In this document: piece by piece, positions 1 to 7,764 of the stretch
How positions within the stretch are numbered: position 1 is the stretch's first letter
How the letters are laid out: every line of letters starts with the position of its first letter
Source: Sphingomonas sp. FARSPH
GTDB lineage: Bacteria; Pseudomonadota; Alphaproteobacteria; Sphingomonadales; Sphingomonadaceae
DNA length: 64,000 nucleotides
Direction of reading: 5' to 3'
Assembly (NCBI RefSeq): GCF_003355005.1
Contig: NZ_CP029985.1
Span: forward strand, 1,479,001-1,543,000
Notes under the pieces: generated by a model
Seen by the model: only the letters and a program-made list of their open reading frames with translations
The model's database searches: none
What the model was told of the DNA's origin: nothing
Position numbers and translations under genes: made by a program

Positions 1-681
1 AATCTCGCGGTCGGCGGCCTCGGCGCGGAGGGCGCGGACGGGTCGAAGATCGTCGTCAACGTCCCCTCCGTCGGCCGCATTCCCGAAGGCGCGAGCGTCG
101 AACGCACCGTCGCCACCGGCTTCGACACCGCGCCGCGGCTGACCTTCAACCTGCAGCGCGCCGATTTCACGACCGCGCAGAACGTCGCCGCCGCGATCAA
201 CAAGACGCTCGGTTTCGGCACCGCGGAGGCGATCGACGCCGTATCTGTCGCGGTGCGCGCGCCGCCGGGGGCGGACGTGCGCGCCGCACTGATGTCGACG
301 ATCGAGAACCTCGACGTCGTCGCCGCAGAGCCGCCCGCAAAAGTAATCGTAAATGCGCGCACCGGAACGGTCGTTATATCCTCTGCGGTCAGGGTGGGTC
401 CTGCCGCGGTGACGCACGGCAAGCTGACCGTGCGCATCGACGAGAACCAGAAGATCAGCCAGCCCGCGCCGTTCAGCCAGGGCCAGACCGCGGTGCAGCA
501 ACGCTCCAACATCGCGGTCGAGGAGGAGAAGAAGCCGATGTTCCTGCTCGCGCCCGGACCCAAACTCGCCGATGTGGTGAAGGCGGTCAACGCGATCGGT
601 GCGTCGCCGGCGGACCTCGTCGCGATCCTCGAGGCGCTGAAGGAAGCCGGCAGCCTCAAGGCGGAGCTGATCGTCCTGTGA
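1..681 (+). CDS. flgI: Flagellar P-ring protein FlgI, C-terminal part
   Basis: The frame is already open at base 1 and ends at TGA 679-681, so the N-terminus lies outside the window; 226 residues are visible. FlgI forms the P ring around the flagellar rod in the peptidoglycan layer. The visible part shows the family's late region: NLAVGGLGAEG near the edge, VNARTGTVVISS about residues 110-121, VTHGKLTVRI, and the end PADLVAILEALKEAGSLKAELIVL-like helix (seen as ILEALKEAGSLKAEL). The next gene, flgJ, starts at GTG inside the last codons (GTGA overlap), so the two are translationally coupled in a flagellar operon. Only the upstream truncation by the window edge is notable. Confidence 0.95.
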   Translation, partial: NLAVGGLGAEGADGSKIVVNVPSVGRIPEGASVERTVATGFDTAPRLTFNLQRADFTTAQNVAAAINKTLGFGTAEAIDAVSVAVRAPPGADVRAALMSTIENLDVVAAEPPAKVIVNARTGTVVISSAVRVGPAAVTHGKLTVRIDENQKISQPAPFSQGQTAVQQRSNIAVEEEKKPMFLLAPGPKLADVVKAVNAIGASPADLVAILEALKEAGSLKAELIVL

Positions 682-1052
682 GCGACGCGATCCCCTCGAC
701 GAGCGCGATCCAGCCGACCGGCATCCAGTCGACCGCAGGCGGCCTGTCGACCGACACGTCGCGCCTGAAGAGCGCCGACAATCTCAAGAAGGCGGGCGAG
801 AAGTTCGAGGCGGTGTTCACCGGCATGATGCTGAAGAGCATGCGGCAGACGCACCTGGCCGAACCCCTGTTCGATTCGAAGGCGATCGACACCTTCCGGG
901 ACATGCAGGACCAGCGGCTCGCGCAGACGATGGCCGAACATGCGCCGATGGGGATCGGCAAGGCGATGACCGCCTTTCTCGCCAAGGGGCAGGCCAATCT
1001 GGCGTCGCAAGCGGATGTTAACACATCCGTGGCAGACCCGCCGGCATCATGA
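678..1052 (+). CDS. flgJ: Rod-binding protein, FlgJ N-terminal domain type
   Basis: A 124-residue protein resembling the rod-binding domain of FlgJ, which caps the growing flagellar rod in the periplasm. The core runs from about residue 36 (NLKKAGEKFEAVFTGMMLKSMR) through DTFRDMQDQRLAQTMAEH to about 105. Enteric FlgJ is over 300 residues because of a C-terminal peptidoglycan hydrolase domain; that domain is absent here, as in many alphaproteobacteria, so a separate enzyme must open the wall. The GTG start overlaps the flgI stop by four bases, and its own stop overlaps the flgK start as ATGA. Both overlaps support the chosen ends and operon membership. Confidence 0.9.
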   Translation: MSDAIPSTSAIQPTGIQSTAGGLSTDTSRLKSADNLKKAGEKFEAVFTGMMLKSMRQTHLAEPLFDSKAIDTFRDMQDQRLAQTMAEHAPMGIGKAMTAFLAKGQANLASQADVNTSVADPPAS

Positions 1053-2389
1053 GCGACCTGCTCAGCATCGGCGCCTCCGGCGTCCGCGCCTATCAGACGG
1101 CGCTATCCACCGTCGGCGAGAATATCGCCAACGTGGGATCGGCCGGCTATACCCGCCGCGCCGTCCAGATGAACGAGGTGCCGGGCGGCAGCGGCTCGGT
1201 GAACCAATATGGCGCCGGCAACGGCGTCGTGCTGACCGGGATCGTGCGCGCGGGCGACAATTACGCCGCCGCCTCGCTGCGCGCGTCCACCTCCGATCTC
1301 AACCGCACGACCAACGGCGCCAGCTGGCTCGACCAGATCGACGGCGCGCTGACCGGCAATTCGCTGACGTCGCGCGTCACCAGCTTCTTCGCCGCCTCGC
1401 AGTCGCTCGCCGCCGAGCCCGGCTCGACCGCGCTGCGCACCACCATGCTGAGCGCCGCGGGTTCGGCGGCGATCGCCTTCACCGCGACGGGGCAGGCGCT
1501 CGACCAGGTCGGCACGAACCTCGATATCGCGGGCAACCAGGCGGCGACCGGGCTCACCTCGCTCGGCGTGTCGCTCGCCAGCATCAACGAAGGTCTCGGC
1601 CGGGCCGCGCCGGGCAGCACCGCCGCCGCCCAGCTGATGGACCAGCGCGACCAGATCCTGACCCAGATGAGCGGGATCGTCGATCTCAACGCCACGTTCG
1701 ATTCGATCGGGCGCACGACGGTGACGCTCGCCGGCTCGACCGGCACGCCGTTCGTCAAGGGCAACCAGACCGGCACCGTCGCCTACAGCCGCGATGCCAA
1801 CGGCCAGGCAAGCTTTTCCTACACCGTCAACGGCGCCGAAACCGCCTTGTCGCCGAGCGGCGGCACGATGGGCGGCATCGTCGACGGCGCGCAGCGCGTC
1901 GCCGCCAATCGCGCGCAGCTGAACGGCATCGCGACAGATTTCGCCAATACGGTGAACGCCAACCAGCTTGCCGGCCAGGACCTCGCCGGCGCGACCGGCA
2001 CCGCGATGTTCACGGTCGGCACGGCGCCCACCGACCTTTCCGTCGCGTTGACCAGCGGCAGCCAGATCGCCGCCGCCGCGCCCGGTGGCGGCGCGCGCGA
2101 CGCAACCAACCTCGCCAATCTCGAAACCGCGCGCCAGTCCAAGGGCTTCGAGGCGTCGCTCGCCGGCCAGATCACCGACAATGCCACCGCGCTCAAGCAG
2201 AAGAACACGATCGCCGCTGCGCAGACGTCGATCCTCAGCGGCGCCCAGACCGCGCTGTCGAGCGCGAGCGGCGTCAACCTCGATTCCGAGGCTGTCGACC
2301 TGATGCGGTTCCAGCAGGCCTATTCGGCCTCCAGCCGGATCATCCAGGTCGCGCGCGAAACCATGCAATCCATCCTCGATATCCGGTAG
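1049..2389 (+). CDS. flgK: Flagellar hook-associated protein 1, FlgK
   Basis: A 446-residue hook-filament junction protein, exported through the flagellar type III apparatus and placed at the hook tip below FlgL. The N-terminus has the rod/hook/filament signature (SIGASGVRAYQTALSTVGENIAN, then GSAGYTRR). The C-terminus has the matching helix (NLDSEAVDLMRFQQAYSAS to the end ILDIR). These terminal helices pair in the assembled axial structure. At 446 residues it is short compared with enteric FlgK (about 547), the middle domain being reduced. The start overlaps the flgJ stop (ATGA at 1049-1052), and flgL follows 8 bp after the TAG stop. Confidence 0.95.
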   Translation: MSDLLSIGASGVRAYQTALSTVGENIANVGSAGYTRRAVQMNEVPGGSGSVNQYGAGNGVVLTGIVRAGDNYAAASLRASTSDLNRTTNGASWLDQIDGALTGNSLTSRVTSFFAASQSLAAEPGSTALRTTMLSAAGSAAIAFTATGQALDQVGTNLDIAGNQAATGLTSLGVSLASINEGLGRAAPGSTAAAQLMDQRDQILTQMSGIVDLNATFDSIGRTTVTLAGSTGTPFVKGNQTGTVAYSRDANGQASFSYTVNGAETALSPSGGTMGGIVDGAQRVAANRAQLNGIATDFANTVNANQLAGQDLAGATGTAMFTVGTAPTDLSVALTSGSQIAAAAPGGGARDATNLANLETARQSKGFEASLAGQITDNATALKQKNTIAAAQTSILSGAQTALSSASGVNLDSEAVDLMRFQQAYSASSRIIQVARETMQSILDIR

Positions 2390-2397
2390 GGCGCGCG

Positions 2398-3294
2398 ATG
2401 CAGATCTCCACCAGCCTGTTCTACGATACGGCCGCGTCGCGGATGAACCAGATGAGTCAGCGCGCCTCGGTGCTGCAGACGCAGATCGCGACCGGCAAGA
2501 AGATGCAGCAGGCGTCGGACGACCCCGATGCCGCCGCGCAGCTCGCCGAGCTGGACCGCAAGGATGCCGACGCCGCGGTCTACGGCAAAAACCTGACGCT
2601 CGCCGGCTCATTGCTCGACCAGGCGAGCGGCGTCATCGGCCAGATCAACACGCAGCTGACGCAGGCGCTGCAGCTAACCACGCAGGCGGGTAACGGCACG
2701 CAGACCGATGCGACGCGCAAGTCGATCGGCGTCGAATTGCAGTCGATCGTCGGCGCGATCGTCGGCCTCGCCAACACCACCAACGTGCGCGGCCAGCCGC
2801 TGTTCGGCACGCCCGGCGGCACGCAGGCGGTCACCGCCAATGCCGACGGCAGCTACGCCTATGCGACGACCAACGTGTCGGAGGTACCGATCGCGGACGG
2901 GCAGACGGTGCAGGCGACCGAGAGCGCGTCGCGACTGTTCAATCTGGGCGGCGGCAAGGATACGCTGTCGATGCTGAGCAACCTCGCCGCCGCGCTCCAG
3001 GCCGGCGGCGATGTCAGCGGGGCGGTGAACGGCGCGCTCACCGATCTCAAGGCCGGGATCGACCAGGTCGCCAACGTCCAGGCCTCGGTCGGCGCGCGCG
3101 GCGCGCGCATCGACCTCCAGCAGCAATTGCTCAGCACCGCGAATACCGACCGTGCCGACCTGCGCCAGAAGCTCGATTCGGTCGACACCACTTCGGCGAT
3201 CGTCGAGCTGCAACAGATGATGACCGCGCTTTCGGCGACGCAGGCGAGCTTCAGCAAGCTCTCCAACCTCTCGCTGTTCGACTATCTCAAGTAA
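2398..3294 (+). CDS. flgL: Flagellar hook-associated protein 3, FlgL
   Basis: A 298-residue junction protein between FlgK and flagellin. The N-terminal flagellin-like helix is clear (MQISTSLFYDTAASRMNQM, then TGKKMQQASDDPDAAAQL at about residues 31-48). The C-terminal helix (SAIVELQQMMTALSATQASF to SLFDYLK) completes the D0/D1 pair. ATG at 2398 is chosen because flgK stops at 2389 and an upstream reading in this frame would run out of frame through flgK; flagellin family proteins begin with exactly this kind of sequence. It is the last gene of the tightly packed flgIJKL set; motA follows after 198 bp. Confidence 0.94.
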   Translation: MQISTSLFYDTAASRMNQMSQRASVLQTQIATGKKMQQASDDPDAAAQLAELDRKDADAAVYGKNLTLAGSLLDQASGVIGQINTQLTQALQLTTQAGNGTQTDATRKSIGVELQSIVGAIVGLANTTNVRGQPLFGTPGGTQAVTANADGSYAYATTNVSEVPIADGQTVQATESASRLFNLGGGKDTLSMLSNLAAALQAGGDVSGAVNGALTDLKAGIDQVANVQASVGARGARIDLQQQLLSTANTDRADLRQKLDSVDTTSAIVELQQMMTALSATQASFSKLSNLSLFDYLK

Positions 3295-3457
3295 CGTGCG
3301 TCCCTGCGGGCGCGCGGTGACCATCCTCGCACGGGTTTCCCGCGGGGGCGGCGTTTATATGTCCGCATCATGGGCATGGCGCAGCGAGGCGTCCGCCGAA
3401 GCGCGATGGCTTGGTAACCGTTTGTCTAGGAAATGCGGTTAACCCGATGTGATGCAT

Positions 3458-3473
3458 ACCGGCACGGGCCGGT
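3458..3473. promoter_or_regulatory. Small hairpin in the motA leader
   Basis: ACCGGC and GCCGGT pair as a 6-bp stem with a four-base ACGG loop, 19 bases before the GTG start of motA. The leader 3295-3492 also holds an 8-bp palindrome GGTTAACC (3438-3445). No convincing sigma-28 or sigma-54 promoter was found there. The hairpin may be a weak terminator for flgL or a leader structure; its role is not clear. Confidence 0.35.
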
Positions 3474-3492
3474 CATTCGGGGGTAGCCCACA

Positions 3493-4356
3493 GTGTTTCC
3501 AGCGATCGGTCTCGTCGTCCTTCTCGGCATGGTGTTCGGCGGCTTCGCCATCACCGGCGGCGCTCTTGGCCCGGTGTTCGAGGCGATCCCGCACGAAATG
3601 CTCATCATCGGCGGCGCCGCCGCGGGCGCGCTCATCATCGGCAATTCCGGCGCCGAGCTGAAGGCGATGGGCAGCGGCCTCGCCAAGGTGTTCAAGGGTC
3701 CCAAGTACAAGAAGCAGGATTATCTCGACGTCATCTTCCTCGTCAGCAAGCTGATGAAGATGTTGCGCATGGACGGGCCGATCGCGCTCGAACCGCATGT
3801 CGAGGATCCGAAATCCTCGTCGGTGTTCGCCGAATATCCCCGCCTGCTGGCCGATCATACGCTCGTCAACCTGATCGCCGACACGTTGCGCCTCGTCGTC
3901 GTGTCGAGCGGGACGCTCGACGTCCACGCGGTCGAGGAGGTGATGGATCACGCGATCAAGACGCACCACCACGAGGTCGAGGGGCCGGAGCATACGCTGA
4001 CCAGCCTCGCCGATTCGCTGCCCGCGCTCGGCATCGTCGCGGCGGTGCTCGGCATCGTGAAGACGATGGGCTCGATCGACAAGCCGCCCGCGATCCTGGG
4101 CGGCATGATCGGCTCGGCGCTCGTCGGCACGTTCATGGGCGTGCTGCTCGCCTACGGCATCGTCAATCCGCTCGCCACCCGGCTGAAACAGGTGATCCAT
4201 GCGGACGCCGCCATCTATCACGTGGTGAAGCAGATCATCATCGCCTCGCTCCACGGCCATCCGCAGCCGCTCGTCATCGAGGCGGCGCGCAGCGGCATCG
4301 CGCACAAGAACCAGCCCGGCTTCGCCGAGGTGTTCGACGGTCTGCGCGGCAAGTGA
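3493..4356 (+). CDS. motA: Flagellar motor stator protein MotA
   Basis: A 287-residue inner-membrane protein forming, with MotB, the ion channel that drives flagellar rotation. Two membrane segments lie at the N-terminus (about residues 1-25 and 33-50) and two in the second half (about 165-190 and 195-225), the usual MotA pattern with a cytoplasmic loop between. LADSLPALGIVAAVLGIVKTMG and GTFMGVLLAYGIVNPLA are typical of the pore helices. GTG at 3493 is preceded by a G-rich run (CGGGGG, 3478-3483) at suitable distance. motB follows 74 bp downstream. Length matches the proton-type MotA family. Confidence 0.94.
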   Translation: MFPAIGLVVLLGMVFGGFAITGGALGPVFEAIPHEMLIIGGAAAGALIIGNSGAELKAMGSGLAKVFKGPKYKKQDYLDVIFLVSKLMKMLRMDGPIALEPHVEDPKSSSVFAEYPRLLADHTLVNLIADTLRLVVVSSGTLDVHAVEEVMDHAIKTHHHEVEGPEHTLTSLADSLPALGIVAAVLGIVKTMGSIDKPPAILGGMIGSALVGTFMGVLLAYGIVNPLATRLKQVIHADAAIYHVVKQIIIASLHGHPQPLVIEAARSGIAHKNQPGFAEVFDGLRGK

Positions 4357-4430
4357 TGCGCATGGTTTGTCAGAGTTCGGCTGGCGCCGAGCGGGCCGGT
4401 GCTGCACCGCGACCAGAGGGAGCCGCATAA

Positions 4431-5336
4431 ATGGCCCGCGCAGCCCCGCACGGCAACAACCAGCCGCCCAAGGTCATCATCGTCAAGAAGATCGTCGGCG
4501 AGGGTGGCGGCGGCCATCACGGCGGCGCGTGGAAGGTTGCCTATGCCGATTTCGTGACCGCGATGATGGCGTTCTTCCTGCTGCTCTGGCTGCTCGGTGC
4601 GACGACGGAGAAGCAGCGTAAGGGCATCGCCGACTATTTCGCGCCGACGATCATCGACAAGAAGGTGCTCGGCCTCGGCGGCAGCGGCGTGCTGGGCGGC
4701 GAATCGATCCTCAGCAACAACAAGCTGGGGCCGAAGGCGGCGGCGGCGCCGATCGCGTCGATCGGCGTGCCGATCGCCAATGCGGGTGGCGAGCGCAGCG
4801 GCACCGGCGACAAGGGCTCGCTGCGCAACCCCAACGCCCGGGCAGAGGACCAGAAGGCGTTCGAGGCGATCAAGCGCCAGATCGAGGCGGCGCTGAAAGG
4901 CTCGCAGAGCCTGGCGCAGCTTGCCAGCCACATCCGCTTCGTGCCGACGCAGGACGGGTTGCGCATCGATCTCGTCGACGATGCCGATTATTCGATGTTC
5001 GCGATGGGCACGACGATGCTCGACGCCAAGGCATCGGACCTGATCGGCATGATCGCCAGGTCGATCGCGGGAACGCCCAATACGATCATGATCCGCGGCC
5101 ATACCGACAGCGTGCCGTATGGCGACCCGCGCGCGATGAACAACTGGATGCTCTCGTCAGGGCGGGCGGAGGCGACGCGCCGCCGGCTGGCGCTGGGCGG
5201 TATTCCCGAACAACGGTTCGAACGGATCGAAGGCGTCGCGGACCGCGAACCGATCATCGCCAACGATCCCTATGACGCGCGCAACCGCCGCGTCGCGATC
5301 ACGCTGCTGTATCGTAAGGGCGCGTTCGGCCAGTGA
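4431..5336 (+). CDS. motB: Flagellar motor stator protein MotB
   Basis: A 301-residue stator subunit that anchors MotA to peptidoglycan. The single membrane helix starts near residue 36 with AYADFVTAMMAFFLLLWLL; Asp40 is the expected proton-binding residue. The periplasmic half ends in an OmpA/MotB domain with GHTDSVPYG near residue 222 and SSGRAEATRRRL after it, which bind the cell wall. The N-terminal tail is basic (IIVKKIVGEGG). A linker rich in Gly and Ala joins the helix and the OmpA domain. It pairs with motA immediately upstream; the next gene is convergent, with a terminator between. Confidence 0.94.
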   Translation: MARAAPHGNNQPPKVIIVKKIVGEGGGGHHGGAWKVAYADFVTAMMAFFLLLWLLGATTEKQRKGIADYFAPTIIDKKVLGLGGSGVLGGESILSNNKLGPKAAAAPIASIGVPIANAGGERSGTGDKGSLRNPNARAEDQKAFEAIKRQIEAALKGSQSLAQLASHIRFVPTQDGLRIDLVDDADYSMFAMGTTMLDAKASDLIGMIARSIAGTPNTIMIRGHTDSVPYGDPRAMNNWMLSSGRAEATRRRLALGGIPEQRFERIEGVADREPIIANDPYDARNRRVAITLLYRKGAFGQ

Positions 5337-5380
5337 CGCGCGCGGCGCGGCGCGTCGCGGATGCGACGCTGCGGGCTACG

Positions 5381-5415
5381 AAAAAGGGGGCCTCTTCCTG
5401 GTGGAAGGGGCCCCC
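5381..5415 (-). terminator. Rho-independent terminator of the mucR-like gene
   Basis: A 13-bp stem (5386-5398 with 5403-5415, one G-T pair) and a TGGT loop. On the minus strand the hairpin is followed by five T residues (5385-5381), so it reads as the terminator of the minus-strand regulator ending at 5460. It may also stop readthrough from motB. Confidence 0.85.
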
Positions 5416-5459
5416 TATTTCGTCTCCTCGACGACGTCGCCTTAGCCTTCGACGTCGCG

Positions 5460-5942
5460 TTACGCTTCGGCGTCGGCCGCCTTGCGGCCGCGGCGCGCGG
5501 CGCCTTCGCCGGGACGCTCGCCGGGCTTGCGGCCCAGGCCGATCTTCTTCGCCATCGCGCGGCGGCTTTCCGAATAGTTTTCGGACACCATCGGATAATC
5601 CGACTTCAGGCCATAACGCTCGCGATACTCTTCGGGCGACAGGCCGTGCGTCGCGAGGTGGCGGCGCAAGGTCTTGTACGGCTTACCGTCGATCATCGAG
5701 ATGATGTAATCCTTGGACGCCAAGGATTTGCGCACCGACACCGCGGGCGTATATTCGGTCGCGACAGGTGTGTCGGCGGTGGGCTCGGTCGCGCCAAGCA
5801 GACCGCGCACGGTATCGTGCATCTTGCCGAGGAACGCGGGGACCTCGTCGGCGCTGGTGCGAGTGTTGGGATTGCCGAGCCAAGCAATCGTCAGCTCGGT
5901 TGCTAGCTCTACGGCGTTCAGGCCGGTGGTTTCGTCAGTCAT
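5460..5942 (-). CDS. MucR/Ros family transcriptional regulator
   Basis: A 160-residue DNA-binding regulator. The MucR/Ros core runs from about residue 70: AVSVRKSLASKDYIISMIDGKPYKTLRRHL in two pieces, then THGLSPEEYRERYGL and YSESRRAMAKKIGLGRK. In rhizobia and Caulobacter this family controls exopolysaccharide, motility and cell cycle genes by coating AT-rich promoters. The position of the first zinc-binding cysteine is taken by Ser here (ISMIDGK, where family members have a Cys before the LEDGK-like motif), so this may be one of the zinc-free variants. AAAGGAG lies 7 bases before the ATG. It stands next to the motility genes, which fits a motility role, but this is inference. Confidence 0.88.
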   Translation of the reverse strand: MTDETTGLNAVELATELTIAWLGNPNTRTSADEVPAFLGKMHDTVRGLLGATEPTADTPVATEYTPAVSVRKSLASKDYIISMIDGKPYKTLRRHLATHGLSPEEYRERYGLKSDYPMVSENYSESRRAMAKKIGLGRKPGERPGEGAARRGRKAADAEA

Positions 5943-6028
5943 CGTTTGCTCCTTTGACCAAAGAGCAGCCGTACGCGGCCAAGTGGTCGCGTCAAGCGAT
6001 AACTATGGCTCGACTGATCGATTTCATG

Positions 6029-6047
6029 GAAAATGGTGCCCAGAAGA
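6029..6047. repeat. Attachment-site-like direct repeat, left copy
   Basis: 19 bases identical to 7746-7764. It lies 87 bp upstream of the mucR-like start codon and is not part of a tRNA. It is the expected displaced copy of a tRNA 3' end after site-specific insertion. Confidence 0.75.
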
Positions 6048-6085
6048 AGGCAAAGCCGGGCACTCAGATCAGTCGGAAATCGCAA

Positions 6086-6481
6086 TCAGTCGCCGGTAAC
6101 CTCGCCCTCATGGTCCGGCAGCTTCTGTCGGACGCGTTGGTTGCGGACGTCCTTCAGCACGTCCTCCATCTCGAACAGCAACGCACGACCCTGGTCCGTC
6201 TTCCCGTTCGCGTCGTCCTGGTCGGCCGCGAATAACTCCTGGGCGCGTACGGCTAGGTCCATAAGCGACGCATAGCGCTCCTCGCCCAGCTTCTTGCGCA
6301 CGACCTCGAACCCACTGGTGAGCGTGTGGAACTCGCTGTCGATCTTGCGATCGGGGAAGTCGCCAAGGGAGTCCACGAACGTCGGAGCGAATAGGATCAT
6401 CGATCCTAGCAGATCGTAGATCTCACTTAGCGAGCAAGGGATGTAAGGCTTTGGATTGAAGTAGGGGTTCGGTCTGCTCAT
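6086..6481 (-). CDS. Immunity-like hypothetical protein
   Basis: A 131-residue acidic protein without signal peptide or membrane segment; I do not recognise a named family with certainty. Visible features are a Pro/Tyr-rich N-terminus (NPYFNPKPYIP), a helical middle (IDSEFHTLTSGFEVVRKKLG, then YASLMDLAVRAQELF) and an acidic end. The ATG at 6481 overlaps the TGA of the preceding gene (ATGA, 6478-6481). A small acidic soluble protein translated from the stop of a toxin-like gene is the usual layout of toxin and immunity, so I infer an immunity role. It is inside the tRNA-Leu island and has lower GC than the flanks. Confidence 0.6.
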   Translation of the reverse strand: MSRPNPYFNPKPYIPCSLSEIYDLLGSMILFAPTFVDSLGDFPDRKIDSEFHTLTSGFEVVRKKLGEERYASLMDLAVRAQELFAADQDDANGKTDQGRALLFEMEDVLKDVRNQRVRQKLPDHEGEVTGD

Positions 6482-6954
6482 CGTTTCGTCTCCGGACGAG
6501 GAATGGCGTAGGTGTGATCGGTTCCGAGCTGGCGCGGGCGAATAATGACCACTCGGCTTGGACGGAAATCGGCGTCGAAGAATCCTCGAACTTGCGGTGT
6601 GCTCAGCGTCTTGCGGGTCAGGGTTACGTCGGTCGCCACATCTTTGACTCGCGCATCGGGACGGCGGTAAGTGAGATCGCCGCCCGAACTGTTGTTCTCC
6701 CTCCGATTGACCCGCCCCGGCCCCGCGCCGGCTGAGTCAATGCCCGACTGGTTATAGCGCTCACGAAGACTGCGGCGAACCTGCCGATCAACGTAATTTC
6801 CCAAGGCTTCCTGATCGGAGAGCCTCGGCGTCAGCCTACCCGCCTTAAGCAATACCAGCCCTTGATCATAGGCTAAGTCGACGTTCCGCTGAGCAAAGCG
6901 GATCGTCTCCACCTGAAGCGGCCCGTAATCGCCTCTCATGCGAGCAGTGACCAC
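6478..6954 (-). CDS. Toxin-domain-like hypothetical protein, C-terminal half
   Basis: A 158-residue frame starting at GTG 6954 (ATG at 6939 is the alternative). No good ribosome binding site precedes either. The C-terminal 70 residues (GGDLTYRRPDARVKDVATD, VTLTRKTLSTPQVRGFF, RPSRVVIIRPRQLG, HTYAIPRP) look like a compact alpha/beta domain of the sort found at the ends of secreted polymorphic toxins; the exact activity cannot be told. It is in the same reading frame as the ORF at 6961-7419, separated only by one TAG codon at 6961-6963, so the two probably were one gene. The stop overlaps the start of the immunity-like gene. Confidence 0.55.
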   Translation of the reverse strand: MVTARMRGDYGPLQVETIRFAQRNVDLAYDQGLVLLKAGRLTPRLSDQEALGNYVDRQVRRSLRERYNQSGIDSAGAGPGRVNRRENNSSGGDLTYRRPDARVKDVATDVTLTRKTLSTPQVRGFFDADFRPSRVVIIRPRQLGTDHTYAIPRPETKR

Positions 6955-6960
6955 AGCGCG

Positions 6961-7419
6961 CTAGAAGCGCAGATCATTCACCTTCGTTGCCAGGCCCTGT
7001 ATCGTTTCGGTCCGATTACCAAGCGCGTCCGTCGGCACGATCTCGTCGTACCGCCAGGCAGGATCGATCGTCTTGATCTGAGCTGAAAGATGCCGCATCT
7101 GCTTCTCCAGCACCTCCGCGGTCATTGCATCTGCGGGGCCGTGGAAATCGAAAAGAGTGTCAGCTACTGCGACCACCGCGCCGCCAGGCGAGTTGCCAAG
7201 TCCTGGGAACGACTGTTCCAGGGTCATGGGATCCTCGAATGCTCGGGCATTCCCGCCTCGCCCAACGACCGATCTCTGCGAAGGCGCCGCAAGTTGCGCT
7301 TCGATAGATTGTCCGATTGCCGACGGTTTTGGAGGGGTAGAGGCCCGACGGATTGCCGTCTGCCCACCAATCCTCACTGCGGCATCCAGCGCATCCGAGT
7401 TCTGCGGGCGGACATTCAC
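6961..7419 (-). CDS. Toxin-associated hypothetical protein, upstream half, probably truncated
   Basis: 152 residues from GTG 7419 to TAG 6961-6963. The frame stays open upstream to TGA at 7660-7662, and the upstream stretch reads plausibly as protein (RTGRLPTVRLADGTELKFN, then PYHDARKGRFTFAPGG), but holds no ATG, GTG or TTG codon before 7419. So the natural start seems lost, or a rare start such as ATT is used. Past the TAG the same frame continues as the downstream half. Together these suggest a single gene that lost its 5' end and gained a nonsense codon. No catalytic motif is recognisable in this half; helix LEKQMRHLSAQIKTIDPAWRYD is notable. Confidence 0.5.
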   Translation of the reverse strand: MNVRPQNSDALDAAVRIGGQTAIRRASTPPKPSAIGQSIEAQLAAPSQRSVVGRGGNARAFEDPMTLEQSFPGLGNSPGGAVVAVADTLFDFHGPADAMTAEVLEKQMRHLSAQIKTIDPAWRYDEIVPTDALGNRTETIQGLATKVNDLRF

Positions 7420-7745
7420 ATATCCTGTCGAAGTACGGCTAGTACGCGACGCTCCGCCGGGGGCGAAGGTGAACCGACCCTTGCGGGCATCGTGGTAGGG
7501 ATTGAACTTGAGTTCGGTTCCGTCAGCCAGCCGAACCGTCGGAAGACGCCCTGTCCTCAGCCAGCGCCCGAACGCCAGCCGTTGTTCCTCTAAGTCAATG
7601 TTCGTAATGCTGCCCCGCTCCGCTGCAGCCAGAACATAAGAGCAACATTCTCCAACAAGTCAAGCCGAAATCGACACACGCGCGCGCGCGCTTTCGGGTT
7701 GCCATAAGGTGACCCCGCCCTGCGCTCTGCGGTCTCGAATTTTTT

Positions 7746-7764
7746 GAAAATGGTGCCCAGAAGA
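7746..7764. repeat. Attachment-site-like direct repeat, tRNA copy
   Basis: Second copy of the 19-bp repeat. It includes the CCA end, discriminator base and 3' acceptor strand of tRNA-Leu(CAG), plus five bases beyond it. Confidence 0.75.

Larger units (their letters stand above)
6029..7764. mobile_element. Small genomic island at the 3' end of tRNA-Leu
   Basis: The segment is bounded by a perfect 19-bp direct repeat, gaaaatggtgcccagaaga, at 6029-6047 and 7746-7764. The right copy covers the encoded CCA and 3' acceptor end of tRNA-Leu(CAG); the left copy is outside any tRNA. That is the footprint of tyrosine-recombinase integration at a tRNA 3' end. Inside are three minus-strand reading frames resembling a polymorphic-toxin tail and immunity gene. 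Sampled lines inside are 55-58 % GC against about 72 % in the neighbouring uppP gene. No integrase is present, so this is a remnant, a cargo-only element or one moved in trans. Confidence 0.75.

Noticed and set aside
678..1052. FlgJ with a peptidoglycan hydrolase domain
   Set aside because: The gene ends after 124 residues; only the rod-binding part is present and the next gene starts at once.
3360..3492. A sigma-54 or sigma-28 promoter ahead of motA
   Set aside because: One GG-N10-GC pair occurs (TGGGCATGGCGCAGC) but lacks the TGGCAC core, and the CCGATG-like stretch lacks a spaced TAAAG element.
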